64,000 nt of DNA from Candidatus Hydrogenedentota bacterium (GTDB lineage Bacteria > Hydrogenedentota > Hydrogenedentia > Hydrogenedentales > SLHB01): the NCBI GenBank assembly GCA_029552745.1, contig JAKPDK010000120.1:1-64000 (forward strand), read 5' to 3'. Made by a program: the position numbers and the translations under genes. A model generated the notes under the pieces. That model was not told the DNA's origin and did no database searches. It saw only the letters and a list, made by a program, of their open reading frames with translations. Numbering within the stretch: the first letter of the stretch is position 1; each line of letters begins with the position of its first letter. Below, piece by piece: positions 45,460-53,918 of this stretch.

Positions 45460-46563
45460 TCATGGGTTGAAAGTTTCGGTAGCAAAGGGTGGTACTGCTA
45501 AAGGCAAACGTAATTCGAAACGGGCGCCTCCGTCTTTTCGATTGGCGTAGGTTATAGAACCCTGATGGGCGGTCACGATGCGATGCGCGATGGTCAATCC
45601 CAGCCCCGTGCCGCCTTCTTTTTGGGTGAAAAACGGTGTGAAGAGGTCTTCCCCGGGTCGCAAATGAATACCGGGACCATTATCAAGTACTTCGAATACA
45701 AAGTGTTCGTCTTCTTTGGCGGCGCGGAGTTGTACGTTGCCCCCTTCCGAAACCGCATCGACCGCGTTTGTTAATATGTTGCCAAGGGCCTGTGCGATGC
45801 GGTCGGCGTCAACGAAAAGATAGGGCAATTCCGCTTGGGGGTGATACTCCACAGACACGTTCTTGTGTTGTGCGCGTCGTCGGCAGAATTGCAACGCCCT
45901 CCGTGCGATGTCATCGGGATGGCACCGAGTTTTTTCGGGTTCGTAAGGTTTGGCGAACGCCAAGAACTGAGAAATCGCCCGCTCCAAGCCGATGGATTCT
46001 CGCAAAATGGTCTCAGCGGTTTCATGACATTCGTGGTTTGAGTCCAGTTTTCGGAGCAGCAGTTCGGCCATGCCGCTGATGACGCTGATGGGGTTTCGAA
46101 GTTCGTGCACTACTCCGGCGGTCAGTTCGCCCAATGTTGCCAATTGGCGGGTGAGTGCGGCCGCTCGTTCGGATTTGCGGACGTCCGTCAGATCGGTAAA
46201 TAAGAAAATGACACCCCATAGGCTTTCATTTTGTGTTAAAGGAGCAGCGGACAATCCTAGTGATTTCTCGCCTCGTTCAGGAATTTCAAATACAATCTCT
46301 CGGCGTTGCAATACCCGTCCTGTAGTTCTTACTTCGTTGAAAACTGCCATGAGAGGTTCCACACTAGGAACAGTTTTCCAAGAGACGCCGACAGTCAAGT
46401 GTTCAATCACGCCGTCTAAAAATCGGGCGGCGGCGGTGTTCGCCGAGCGCAAAACGCCATCCTGATCCAGCACGACGACGCCGCTGGGCAACTGGTTGAG
46501 AATCAGCCACGGGTCTATGTCTCCCAAAAGAACATTGGGAAGATTGTTAGACGAGTCATTCAT
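45460..46563 (-). CDS. PAS-domain sensor histidine kinase (NtrB-like)
   Basis: 367 residues, no membrane helix, so cytoplasmic. Residues 18-130 form a PAS domain (LNQLPSGVVVLDQDGVLRSA). The dimerisation domain carries His153 in GELTAGVVHELRNPISVISG. The ATPase domain has the N box NILTNAVDAVSEGG, the G1 box DNGPGI and the G2 box GGTGLGLTIAHRIV. This layout is that of NtrB/AtoS kinases, which usually partner sigma-54 activators. No response regulator is nearby, although two sigma-54 promoters are in the window. The start codon overlaps the ksgA stop (ATGA). Confidence 0.9.
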   Translation of the reverse strand: MNDSSNNLPNVLLGDIDPWLILNQLPSGVVVLDQDGVLRSANTAAARFLDGVIEHLTVGVSWKTVPSVEPLMAVFNEVRTTGRVLQRREIVFEIPERGEKSLGLSAAPLTQNESLWGVIFLFTDLTDVRKSERAAALTRQLATLGELTAGVVHELRNPISVISGMAELLLRKLDSNHECHETAETILRESIGLERAISQFLAFAKPYEPEKTRCHPDDIARRALQFCRRRAQHKNVSVEYHPQAELPYLFVDADRIAQALGNILTNAVDAVSEGGNVQLRAAKEDEHFVFEVLDNGPGIHLRPGEDLFTPFFTQKEGGTGLGLTIAHRIVTAHQGSITYANRKDGGARFELRLPLAVPPFATETFNP

Positions 46564-47498
46564 CCCGCGTTGCCTTTCGTTAGAGCCGCTGGGTGGGATT
46601 CCTCAAAGGGGTTTGCTTGCTCTGAGACGGAGGTATGCCGGGAGACCCGCTGCCAGATTTCCTGCGCGAGGCGTGCGAATTCATCTACATGTAATGTTTG
46701 TGGCCTTCTGCCGAGGTCGATTTGCGCTGCCTCCGCGGCTTCTTCCACGACGAGGCGGGGTGCGCCAAAAATGCCGCTGCGCGTTAAGGTGTTGCGGAGT
46801 GTCTTGCGCCGATGCGAGAAGGCCGCGCGAACCACTTTCATTACGAATTGCGGCGGCAAATCGTTGTATCGGCCACCGGGTAGGTTGCGCAACCGGACGA
46901 TGCAGCTGTCCACTTCCGGTTGAGGTCGGAAACACGTGCGCGGCACGCGGTGGACAATGTCGGCATGAGCGTAAAGACTTGTTGCAACGCTCAGTACGCC
47001 GTACGAAGCGCTATCGGGCAATGCCGTCATACGTTCTGCGACTTCTTGTTGGAGCATCACCACAATCAATTGGAAGAACACGGGCGATTCCCAAAAGTGG
47101 AACAGAACCGGTGTGGTAATGTAATAAGGTAAGTTCGAAACCATCTTGTAGGAGGAAGCCCCGGGTAAGTATTCCTCGAGCAAACGGTCTAGGTCATGAT
47201 TCAGGATGTCTCCCCGAAAGAGTTTCACATGGGACAGTTCTCCGAATTGTTCTATGAGACACGGCATAAACGTGGGATCGATTTCCACAGCAAGCACGTG
47301 CCCCGCCCTGCGTTGCAATTGCTCGGTTAAAGCCCCTAACCCGGCGCCTACTTCAACAACATGGTCTTCTTTGGACAAGTCGGCGGCATCCACCATGATA
47401 CGGTTGATATTCTCATCGAGAAGGAGATTCTGCCCGAGTTGTTTTTTGAAACGGATGTTGTATCTTTTGCACAGCTCTTGTAGACGGCTCACTCCCAT
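46560..47498 (-). CDS. rsmA: 16S rRNA (adenine1518/1519-N6)-dimethyltransferase
   Basis: 312 residues from the ATG at 47498 (GGAG eight bases before it; an in-frame GTG is three codons upstream). RsmA (KsgA) dimethylates two adenines at the 3' end of 16S rRNA. KKQLGQNLLLDENINRIMVD, motif I VEVGAGLGALTEQL, and the catalytic MVSNLPYYITTPVLFHF are all present, with FRPQPEVDSCIVRL in the C-terminal part. The C-terminus is extended by about 20 polar residues. Its stop overlaps the kinase start, an unusual partner. Confidence 0.95.
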   Translation of the reverse strand: MGVSRLQELCKRYNIRFKKQLGQNLLLDENINRIMVDAADLSKEDHVVEVGAGLGALTEQLQRRAGHVLAVEIDPTFMPCLIEQFGELSHVKLFRGDILNHDLDRLLEEYLPGASSYKMVSNLPYYITTPVLFHFWESPVFFQLIVVMLQQEVAERMTALPDSASYGVLSVATSLYAHADIVHRVPRTCFRPQPEVDSCIVRLRNLPGGRYNDLPPQFVMKVVRAAFSHRRKTLRNTLTRSGIFGAPRLVVEEAAEAAQIDLGRRPQTLHVDEFARLAQEIWQRVSRHTSVSEQANPFEESHPAALTKGNAG

Positions 47499-47708
47499 AG
47501 TATTCACTCCAAATCATTAGCATACCACAATTAAATCCTTTTATGGTGAAATACGCAGGATCAATGCAGGCTGATGAAATGACTAACTCAAACGGCAGGC
47601 GCACCGTTCTTGCCTAGGGAAAAGCCACCCCTCTGATACGGTACGTAAGTGAGATAATAGTCTGGGAATATATGGCTTGAGCAGTAAATACGGTTTCCTA
47701 TGTGGGAA

Positions 47709-48086
47709 TCAAGACGTCCATGGTGTGATGGAACTGCGAAGACGCTGTTCTTGTTCCTGCTCGTATGCGGCGCGCCACTTGGCTGCGTAACGGTTTATCC
47801 AATCAAATACGGCTTCACTTCCGAGGTCACGTTGGGCTTTTTCGGACTCGATCCACTTGTGTTTTAGAATCTCTTCCCGTTGTCGCGCGAGAAACTCGCG
47901 CATCCATTTGGCTCGCCATTCGGTTGCGCGGTGCTTTTCCCAAAGTTCTTTTGCCTCTTCAAAGGAGATGGGGCGTCCCTGTTCTTCGCAGAGTTCCTTC
48001 CGATATTGCTCAATCGCCAAGCGCTCCAGCCGTTGGATACCGCTTTGCGGCTCGCTGGAAATTGTTGCCTTCTCTTCTCGACACAT
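47709..48086 (-). CDS. Small charged protein of unknown function
   Basis: Not recognised. From the ATG at 48086 it has 125 residues, rich in Arg, Glu, Lys and Trp, predicted largely helical, e.g. ISFEEAKELWEKHRATEWRA and AVFDWINRYAAKWRAAYEQ. No membrane segment or Cys pattern. An AAGGAG lies 15 bases before the ATG, rather far; an ATT codon nearer to it, or a start further upstream, cannot be ruled out. A good sigma-70-like promoter at 48204-48232 would make a leader of about 110 bases. It is bounded on both sides by non-coding sequence and stands alone. Confidence 0.5.
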   Translation of the reverse strand: MCREEKATISSEPQSGIQRLERLAIEQYRKELCEEQGRPISFEEAKELWEKHRATEWRAKWMREFLARQREEILKHKWIESEKAQRDLGSEAVFDWINRYAAKWRAAYEQEQEQRLRSSITPWTS

Positions 48087-48203
48087 AGTATGAATGCTCA
48101 ACTCCTTTTCCCGATCCCCCGTATAGAACGTCAAAACTGAAGGGTTAAAGTTTTGGCGTTTCGTCTCCCTTTCTTCACTTTTTACAACATATAGTTCCTT
48201 TCT

Positions 48204-48232
48204 ATCATGATCATACCACCGACAGGTGTCAA
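48204..48232 (-). promoter_or_regulatory. Sigma-70-like promoter of the small unknown gene
   Basis: On the minus strand TTGACA (48232-48227), a 17-base spacer and CATGAT (48209-48204, four of six). The start would be near 48197, which excludes the longest open frame (to 48305) as the true gene. Confidence 0.55.
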
Positions 48233-48316
48233 TGTCACGTCGGGGGTAACCTAAAAAGGGGTTTTGGGAGTCATTCTTGCCTGGTCTAAGGATCTTTCCG
48301 CACATCGTGCCCCGTT

Positions 48317-48453
48317 GTCATTGTGAGGAGCGGCGTCTTCGATGCGACGAAGCAATCCCCTCGACCCCGTAGCGCACCGTAGTGCCCAGACGGGGCATCT
48401 TCCAATTCTTAAGAGGATTGCCGTGTCGCCCCTTTGGGGCTTCTCGCAATGAC
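48317..48453 (-). repeat. Family A palindromic repeat
   Basis: 137 bases, GTCATTGTGAGGAG to CTTCTCGCAATGAC, inverted relative to the 17 kb pair: the half with GACGAAGCAATCCCCTC comes first. It lies between the small unknown gene and the cyclo-ligase gene. Confidence 0.9.
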
Positions 48454-48578
48454 ATCGCGGGGGACGCAGCGCAAGAGTGGGCATTCCGGAGACAGGGCCC
48501 TTTCCAAACACGCGTGGGGCTTTCAGCGTCGTGTCTACAGCATCCCCGCTGTCTCAACACGGGGCTTGAATGGGGGGG

Positions 48579-49145
48579 CTAGCGGCAGGTGATCACGCGT
48601 TTTTCGGTCACGACCATTTCTACGGGAATATCATGCTCACAAACGGGAAATTCTTCGATAAGTTGAAAGTCAAAAGCCAGCCCAATGCGGCGACCGTTAT
48701 GGGTTGCAAGAAATCTGTCGAAGTACCCGGCACCATAGCCGATGCGAAATCCTTTTGGGGTAAAGGCAATGCCGGGTACTAACACGGGCGCAGAAGGGGA
48801 GGGAGGGATAGGCTCCGAGACTTGTGAGTCGGGCTCCAAGATGCCGAAACGATTACGCCTGAGGTCACTTAGAGCAAAAAGACGGTGCCATGCCAACTGA
48901 CGACCTGGGATTGTTTTTGGTACGAAGACCTGGATTTGCCGGTTCAGTGCCCACTGGATAATCATCCAAGTATCTACCTCGTTATCTTTTGAGGAAACAT
49001 ACGTTAGCAGGGCATCAGCTGTTTGGAGTTCCGGAAGCGCAACCAGTTGTCGTCGGATTTCGTTCGACCATCGGAGAACGTCCTCGAGCGATAGGGCGCG
49101 CCGTTTTTCCAAAAACTCTTTTCTTAACGTTGCTTTGTCATTCAT
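48579..49145 (-). CDS. 5-formyltetrahydrofolate cyclo-ligase
   Basis: 188 residues. ATP-dependent conversion of 5-formyl-THF to 5,10-methenyl-THF. Early LRKEFLEKRRAL, then middle VFVPKTIPG, and the diagnostic ATP-site motif PGIAFTPKGFRIGYGAGYFD followed by RFLATHNGRRIGLAFDFQ. Family length is typical. It complements folD at the right edge in one-carbon metabolism, though they are 14 kb apart. It is divergent from the flagellar operon, sharing a 357-base spacer. Confidence 0.93.
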   Translation of the reverse strand: MNDKATLRKEFLEKRRALSLEDVLRWSNEIRRQLVALPELQTADALLTYVSSKDNEVDTWMIIQWALNRQIQVFVPKTIPGRQLAWHRLFALSDLRRNRFGILEPDSQVSEPIPPSPSAPVLVPGIAFTPKGFRIGYGAGYFDRFLATHNGRRIGLAFDFQLIEEFPVCEHDIPVEMVVTEKRVITCR

Positions 49146-49296
49146 ACAGATTTAACTTCTCTAATGGAGCACCTACGTGCAGATTCTACCGCCACGCGGA
49201 AAGTTTTTCACTTTTCTTCGGGAGCTTTTTCGGGCAATAGTTCGTTAAGTCATTGTCAATGGTTGATTTATGCTGTTTTCCTTATGCAGAAACCTA

Positions 49297-49312
49297 TGGC
49301 ATAGGCTTTGCT
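49297..49312 (+). promoter_or_regulatory. Sigma-54-like promoter of the flgF operon
   Basis: TGGCATAGGCTTTGCT. Against YTGGCACGRNNNTTGCW it keeps TGGCA, the purine and TTGCW; the C and G after TGGCA read T and A. GG (49298-49299) and GC (49310-49311) are exactly ten bases apart. The start would be near 49323, giving a leader of about 180 bases before flgF. Confidence 0.65.
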
Positions 49313-49321
49313 TTTCCTTCA

Positions 49322-49435
49322 TGTGGTGCTGTGAGAGCACAGCCCACCACAGACACAACATAGGTAGGCCCGGCCTCCAAGCGGCGCCCCCATCGTCGCG
49401 AAGGTAAAGGCTGTTGTCCAACAGGTTGCCGGGCC
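49322..49435 (+). promoter_or_regulatory. Predicted structured leader RNA of the flgF operon
   Basis: Two stable folds can be drawn by hand. The first, 49322-49351, is a 12-bp hairpin TGTGGT-GCTGTG / CACAGC-CC-ACCACA with loop AGAG, right at the predicted 5' end. The second, 49367-49435, is a three-way junction closed by GGCCCGGC (49367-49374) with GCCGGGCC (49428-49435). It has arms GCGGCG/CGTCGC (49381-49399) and CTGTT/AACAG (49411-49424) and joining sequence GAAGGTAAAGG. A further GAACCA/TGGTTC hairpin lies just before the ribosome site. No known riboswitch consensus was recognised (not c-di-GMP-I, TPP or cobalamin). Function is unproven. Confidence 0.45.
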
Positions 49436-49502
49436 GCCGCGAATGACGCCGAGAGGCTTTTTATATGACGAACCAGGTGGTTGGTTCTTGGGGGATGGCG
49501 CA

Positions 49503-50261
49503 GTGATTGTTGGATTGTATGCTGCAGCGAACGGATTGCGTGCCGTGGCGGATCGGCAGGATATTTTGGCGAACAACATTGCCAACGCCGCCACGCCGGG
49601 GTTCCGTCGGCAGCGTGTGATCGACAAGGGTTTCTATCCTGTCTTTTTGGACAAGGCACGGCGCCCGATCTGGACGGATGGGGTACGAGCTCCTGGGGGT
49701 GGACTACAAACCACAGAAACCTTTTCGGATTTCACGTCCGGTGGTATACGTACAACGGGTAATCCGTTGGATGTGGCGCTTCAAGGCCCGGGCTTTTTTG
49801 CGGTGGAAACTCCCCAAGGGGAACGGTTTACGCGAAACGGCACATTTACGGTGGATACCGATGGGCAGCTTGCCACGCCGGACGGGTTCAAAGTGTTGGG
49901 CGAAGGCGGTGGTGGGATAGATGTACGTGGGGGACGGGTTCAATTCGCACGGGACGGCACGGTGTATGTGGACGGCGCCCCCACGGGGCGGCTTCGTTTG
50001 GTGGAGTTCGAGGATGCTCACATGCTCACACGGGAAGGGGCAAACCTGTTTCGGGCTTCGGAGGCAGCCTTGAGGCGTTCGGCGCCCGCGGCGGAAACCG
50101 AGGTTCTTGCAGAGTCCTTGGAATTGAGCAATGTGCGGTTACCGTATGAGTTGATTCAAATGACCATGGGGTTGCGGCTCTACGAAGCGAATCAACGGGT
50201 GATAACGGCCATTGACGAGACGGCAAGTCGTGTGATTCAGGATGTTGGAACGCCGCAATAA
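49503..50261 (+). CDS. flgF: Flagellar basal-body rod protein FlgF
   Basis: 252 residues from the GTG at 49503 (GGGGGA seven bases upstream); the longer ATG reading frame lacks a family-like start. FlgF is a proximal rod subunit exported by the flagellar type III system. The N-terminal rod motif is VGLYAAANGLRAVADRQDIL and ANNIANAATPGFRRQRV; the Dc domain GNPLDVALQGPGFFAVETPQ and the C-terminal MTMGLRLYEANQRVITAIDE helix complete the FlgE/F/G pattern. It is the first gene of flgF-G-A-H-I-J, behind a sigma-54-like promoter. Confidence 0.93.
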   Translation: MIVGLYAAANGLRAVADRQDILANNIANAATPGFRRQRVIDKGFYPVFLDKARRPIWTDGVRAPGGGLQTTETFSDFTSGGIRTTGNPLDVALQGPGFFAVETPQGERFTRNGTFTVDTDGQLATPDGFKVLGEGGGGIDVRGGRVQFARDGTVYVDGAPTGRLRLVEFEDAHMLTREGANLFRASEAALRRSAPAAETEVLAESLELSNVRLPYELIQMTMGLRLYEANQRVITAIDETASRVIQDVGTPQ

Positions 50262-50317
50262 CGAGAAGTGCGAGATGATAAGGCGCTCGGCAATTTCGAG
50301 GAGGATATAAGGGGCCT

Positions 50318-51109
50318 ATGATAAGGGCGATGTTCACAGCAGCCACCGGGATGATTGGGCAGCAGCTCCACGTCGACACCATCGCGAATAACCTCGCAAA
50401 CGTGAACACGACAGGTTTTAAGAAAAGCCGCGTCAACTTTCAGGACTTGATTTACGAGACCCTCAAACCCGCGGGAACGGAGACGGCAGCGGGTCAGCTT
50501 GTGCCCGAGGGAATTCAAGTGGGACACGGTGTCAGGCCGTCTTCTATTTCTAAATTGTTCACACCGGGGAACTTTGTCCAAACCGGAAATCCTTTGGATG
50601 TGGCAATTGAGGGAGATGGATTTTTCCAGATCACCTTACCCGACGGTACAACGGCATATACCCGTGACGGCTCCTTCAAACTAGACGCCAATGGCCAGGT
50701 GGTTACAGCGGATGGGTATTTGTTGGAACCGGCTATTGTTGTCCCCACGGATTATGTCCAAATCGTCATTGGTTCGGACGGCGTGGTGTCGGCACTCGTA
50801 GCCAACCAAACGGCGCCGCAAAACGTGGGCGAAATTCAGTTAGTACGTTTTGTAAATCCCAGTGGGCTGGACGCACGACTGGGACGTAACTTGTTGACAG
50901 AGACGGACGCTTCCGGAACACCTATAGCGGGACAGCCCGGACAAGACGGACTGGGAACGTTGGAGCAGGGTTTTTTGGAGAGCTCGAACGTTCAGGTCGT
51001 GGAAGAAATCATCAATTTAATCCTCGCACAACGCGCATACGAGGCGAGTTCGCGCGTGATCACGAGTTCCGATGAAATGTTGCAGACGGCGAACAACATC
51101 CGCCGGTAA
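50318..51109 (+). CDS. flgG: Flagellar distal rod protein FlgG
   Basis: 263 residues, close to the canonical length of about 260. MIRAMFTAATGMIGQQLHVD and ANNLANVNTTGFKKSRVNFQ at the N-terminus are nearly textbook FlgG; the Gly-rich core GNPLDVAIEGDGFFQITLPD and the C-terminal AQRAYEASSRVITSSDEMLQ follow. The subunits build the distal rod through the P- and L-rings encoded downstream. GAGGA lies a few bases before the ATG. Confidence 0.97.
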   Translation: MIRAMFTAATGMIGQQLHVDTIANNLANVNTTGFKKSRVNFQDLIYETLKPAGTETAAGQLVPEGIQVGHGVRPSSISKLFTPGNFVQTGNPLDVAIEGDGFFQITLPDGTTAYTRDGSFKLDANGQVVTADGYLLEPAIVVPTDYVQIVIGSDGVVSALVANQTAPQNVGEIQLVRFVNPSGLDARLGRNLLTETDASGTPIAGQPGQDGLGTLEQGFLESSNVQVVEEIINLILAQRAYEASSRVITSSDEMLQTANNIRR

Positions 51110-51157
51110 CCGTAGGCTAGGGGCACCGGTGTCTCGAGGAGTTGAAAGCACATCGAG

Positions 51158-52138
51158 ATGAAACGACAGAGCCATAGATTCCAACGCCTATGTGACGGCT
51201 TTGGGTGTATGTTGTTAATCGCATGCATCATGAATGCGGCTACCGCTGATTCGGTGACGCGGGTAACCCTCAAACCGGAAGTGCATGTTGCAGGCCCCAA
51301 ACTCACCGTGGGTGATATCGCCGATATTCAAGGACCGCAACGGGAAGCCGTGGCGAATGTCGAATTGGGTTTTGCGGCATTGCCGAATCAATCGCGTAAT
51401 TTGCAAGCCTCCTTGGTGCAATCTCAGATTCGTCAAGCTGGTTTTTCGGAAACGGACGTTATCGTTGGGGGGGCGGCGCTGGTATGCGCTATGACGCGGT
51501 CGCAAGTAATAAACAAAACCGCCATCGAGGCGAGTCTGCGGGAGTTTATCGAGCAGGAGCTTCCCTGGGATGTAGCGACCGCCACGATCGATTTGCAGGT
51601 GCCTTCTTTGGAGTTGGTGCTGCCGGAGGGAGCGGTGGAGTTTTCGTGGCGGCCTAGTCCGGATTATCGCTATTTAGGGCACGGTGCGTTTCGGGGCGAA
51701 ATCAAAGTGAATGGTGTGACTTGCAAAACCGTGATGTGTCGTGCCTCGATAGAGGCGTATGGTCCTGTGTTAGTTGCCCAGCGGAGTATTCCCCGGGGTC
51801 AAATCGTTTCTCCCACAGATCTTGTGGTGGAACAGCGGGCGCTGAGTACGTTGCCGCGGGATGCGTTGGTCGATCCCGAAGAGGCTGTCGGATTGATCAC
51901 CGTGAAGACCGTTTTCCCGGACCAAATCATAACGCGACGGCTGTTAACCGCGAGAACGGTAGTGCGGAAGAACCAGATTGTTACAGTGGAGACAGGAGGT
52001 TCGGGTCTTGTGGTGCGGACACGTGCCAAAGCTTTAGCGGATGGCAAAGAAGGCAGTCTGGTGCTTTGTGAAAACTTGGATTCCAAAGAGCAATTTATGG
52101 GAGAGGTGCGGAAAGATGGAACAATACGGGTGCAATAG
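51158..52138 (+). CDS. flgA: Flagellar P-ring assembly chaperone FlgA
   Basis: 326 residues, longer than the enterobacterial protein (about 220) because of an extra N-terminal region. A signal-like helix (GCMLLIACIMNAATA) implies export to the periplasm. The C-terminal SAF domain has VLVAQRSIPRGQIVSPTDLV, LSTLPRDALVDPEEAVGLIT and VETGGSGLVVRTRAKALADG, the usual FlgA end. FlgA helps FlgI assemble into the P-ring; flgI lies three genes on. The last 23 bases overlap flgH. Confidence 0.9.
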   Translation: MKRQSHRFQRLCDGFGCMLLIACIMNAATADSVTRVTLKPEVHVAGPKLTVGDIADIQGPQREAVANVELGFAALPNQSRNLQASLVQSQIRQAGFSETDVIVGGAALVCAMTRSQVINKTAIEASLREFIEQELPWDVATATIDLQVPSLELVLPEGAVEFSWRPSPDYRYLGHGAFRGEIKVNGVTCKTVMCRASIEAYGPVLVAQRSIPRGQIVSPTDLVVEQRALSTLPRDALVDPEEAVGLITVKTVFPDQIITRRLLTARTVVRKNQIVTVETGGSGLVVRTRAKALADGKEGSLVLCENLDSKEQFMGEVRKDGTIRVQ

Positions 52139-52784
52139 GCGCAAGACTTTCTGGCTAGTCTTGTCATTCTGGGTTATTTATGGGGCATTTTGCGGGTGCG
52201 TTGGCGCAGATTCTTTATTCAATAGTGAAACGGAAAAACGGGGCTCGTTGATCGCTGATAATCAGAGACGGTTTAACGTGGGCGACATCATTACCGTTAT
52301 GGTACGTGAGACGATTGACGCCAACACGCAGAGCGACACGCGTACCAAGAAGGAATCGGATGTCAATGCGAAAGCACCGGCAACGCAAAACGAGTTTTTG
52401 ATTGCTGAAACTCCCGGCGGACTTAACATTATCCCGAAAGAGCAACTTCCTAATTGGAATATAGGTGTGAATAATGAACACAAAGCTCGGGGACAAACCC
52501 TGAGAAAGAATAGCTTATTGACAACGATCGCGTGCACCGTGAAACGAGTGCACGAGAACGGCAATCTCGATATTGAAGGGCAAAAAAAGGTATCCATAAA
52601 CCGCGAAGAATCCGCCATTTTCGTTTCGGGGACGATTCGTTCGAGGGACGTAACCCCGGCCAATACAGTGGAATCGACGCAGGTCGCCAATGCGGTGGTG
52701 GAACTAAAAGGCAACGGTCCGCTTTGGAATAACCAACGCCGCGGGCTTATCACGAGGCTGCTGGATTGGTTTTCGCCATTTTGA
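52116..52784 (+). CDS. flgH: Flagellar L-ring protein FlgH
   Basis: 222 residues from the ATG at 52116, which has GGAGAGG upstream; it overlaps flgA. FlgH forms the outer-membrane L-ring. SLFNSETEKRGSLIADNQRR and FNVGDIITVMVRETIDANTQ are the family's conserved start, with NGNLDIEGQKKVSINREES in the core and a trans motif SGTIRSRDVTPANTVES near the end. The usual lipobox is not clear: Cys appears in AFCGC, which fits the pattern only loosely, so lipid anchoring is uncertain. Presence of FlgH is the best evidence for an outer membrane in this organism. Confidence 0.93.
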   Translation: MEQYGCNRRKTFWLVLSFWVIYGAFCGCVGADSLFNSETEKRGSLIADNQRRFNVGDIITVMVRETIDANTQSDTRTKKESDVNAKAPATQNEFLIAETPGGLNIIPKEQLPNWNIGVNNEHKARGQTLRKNSLLTTIACTVKRVHENGNLDIEGQKKVSINREESAIFVSGTIRSRDVTPANTVESTQVANAVVELKGNGPLWNNQRRGLITRLLDWFSPF

Positions 52785-52796
52785 GGATAGTAACGT

Positions 52797-53918
52797 ATGT
52801 CGACCCAAGGTATCCGCTTACGAATCGGTCAGTTGGGCGTTGTCCTGGGGTTATTTTGCGCTAGTCTTGTGGGTATTGCGCCGGCGGCGTCTGCGGCGCG
52901 AATCAAAGATCTCTGCGAAATCCAAGGTGCCCGGGGCAACGTACTGAAAGGCATTGGGTTGGTCGTGGGTCTTGCCGGCACAGGAGACAAAGTGCCGGAG
53001 GCGATCCGTGCTCAGCAAAGGATGTTGACCCGACTGGATGTTTCCGTAGATGATCTGAAAAACCTGAAAACCGATAATGCCGCCGTGGTCATCGTAACGG
53101 CGGTTTTCCCGCCTTTTGGAAAAGAAGGGACGCGAATAGACGTTCAGGTGAGTTCCCTGTACAACTGTGAAAGCCTACAAGGCGGGATTTTGTTGAATAC
53201 GCAATTGACCGGCGACGACGGCAACGTTTATGCCGTGGCGCAGGGTCCCGTGAGCATCGGTGGGTTTAATGAAGGTAAAGGCGGCGCTACGGTGCGGCAA
53301 AACCACGTCACCGTAGGTCGTATTCCCATGGGGGCTTACATCGAACGCGAAATCCCATCCACGATAACCGATGGAGAACGTATTGTTCTGACCCTGAAAC
53401 GTCCCGACTTTACGACGGCGTCCAATATCGAAAAGGTGCTCAATGCAGCTTTGGGACCGGGTGTGGCATCGGCACACGGCGCGGGCGCTGTGAATGTGCG
53501 GATTCCACCCGAAGACCAGCAAGATTTAATTGGTTTTATTGCTCGGTTGCAAGATATGAACGTCGATACCCAGCTTCCCGCGCGCGTGGTCATCAACGAA
53601 CGCACGGGTACCATCGTGGTAGGGGGGGACGTGGTGGTTCAACCTTGTCAGATTGCTCATGGCAACATCACGATCGAGATCACGACGACGCCGGTTTTCC
53701 CGCCTGCGCCTGTTGTGGGACAAGAGCAACGTCAGGGGGAAGCCACTCAGACCACCGTCACTCAGAAAGAAGCCTATTTGATGCCCGTGGCGGGCACCAG
53801 CGCCAGTGAAGTCGCCTTGGCGTTGAACAAACTGAAGGTGACACCACGCGATCTGATTTCGATTTTTCAAGCGCTTCGTGAGGCAGGAGCCCTCGAAGCC
53901 GACTTGGAGATCATGTGA
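52797..53918 (+). CDS. flgI: Flagellar P-ring protein FlgI
   Basis: 373 residues. A signal peptide ends near AASAA. The mature protein begins RIKDLCEIQGARGNVLKGIG with LVVGLAGTGD, the diagnostic FlgI start, followed by NAAVVIVTAVFPPFGKEGTR and VINERTGTIVVGGDV. It forms the ring in the peptidoglycan layer around the rod. The C-terminal LNKLKVTPRDLISIFQALRE is also typical. The stop overlaps the flgJ start. Confidence 0.96.
   Translation: MSTQGIRLRIGQLGVVLGLFCASLVGIAPAASAARIKDLCEIQGARGNVLKGIGLVVGLAGTGDKVPEAIRAQQRMLTRLDVSVDDLKNLKTDNAAVVIVTAVFPPFGKEGTRIDVQVSSLYNCESLQGGILLNTQLTGDDGNVYAVAQGPVSIGGFNEGKGGATVRQNHVTVGRIPMGAYIEREIPSTITDGERIVLTLKRPDFTTASNIEKVLNAALGPGVASAHGAGAVNVRIPPEDQQDLIGFIARLQDMNVDTQLPARVVINERTGTIVVGGDVVVQPCQIAHGNITIEITTTPVFPPAPVVGQEQRQGEATQTTVTQKEAYLMPVAGTSASEVALALNKLKVTPRDLISIFQALREAGALEADLEIM

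Noticed and set aside
48087-48305. Upstream extension of the small gene to the ATG at 48305
   Set aside because: It would begin upstream of the predicted promoter and beside a repeat; the residues look non-coding.
49275-49445. Possible 6S RNA on the minus strand next to the 5-formyl-THF cyclo-ligase gene
   Set aside because: 6S RNA is often beside this gene, but the sequence folds into short local domains, not one long helix with a central bubble. The plus-strand leader explanation, with a sigma-54-like site at the right place, fits better. An Infernal run with the 6S model would decide.
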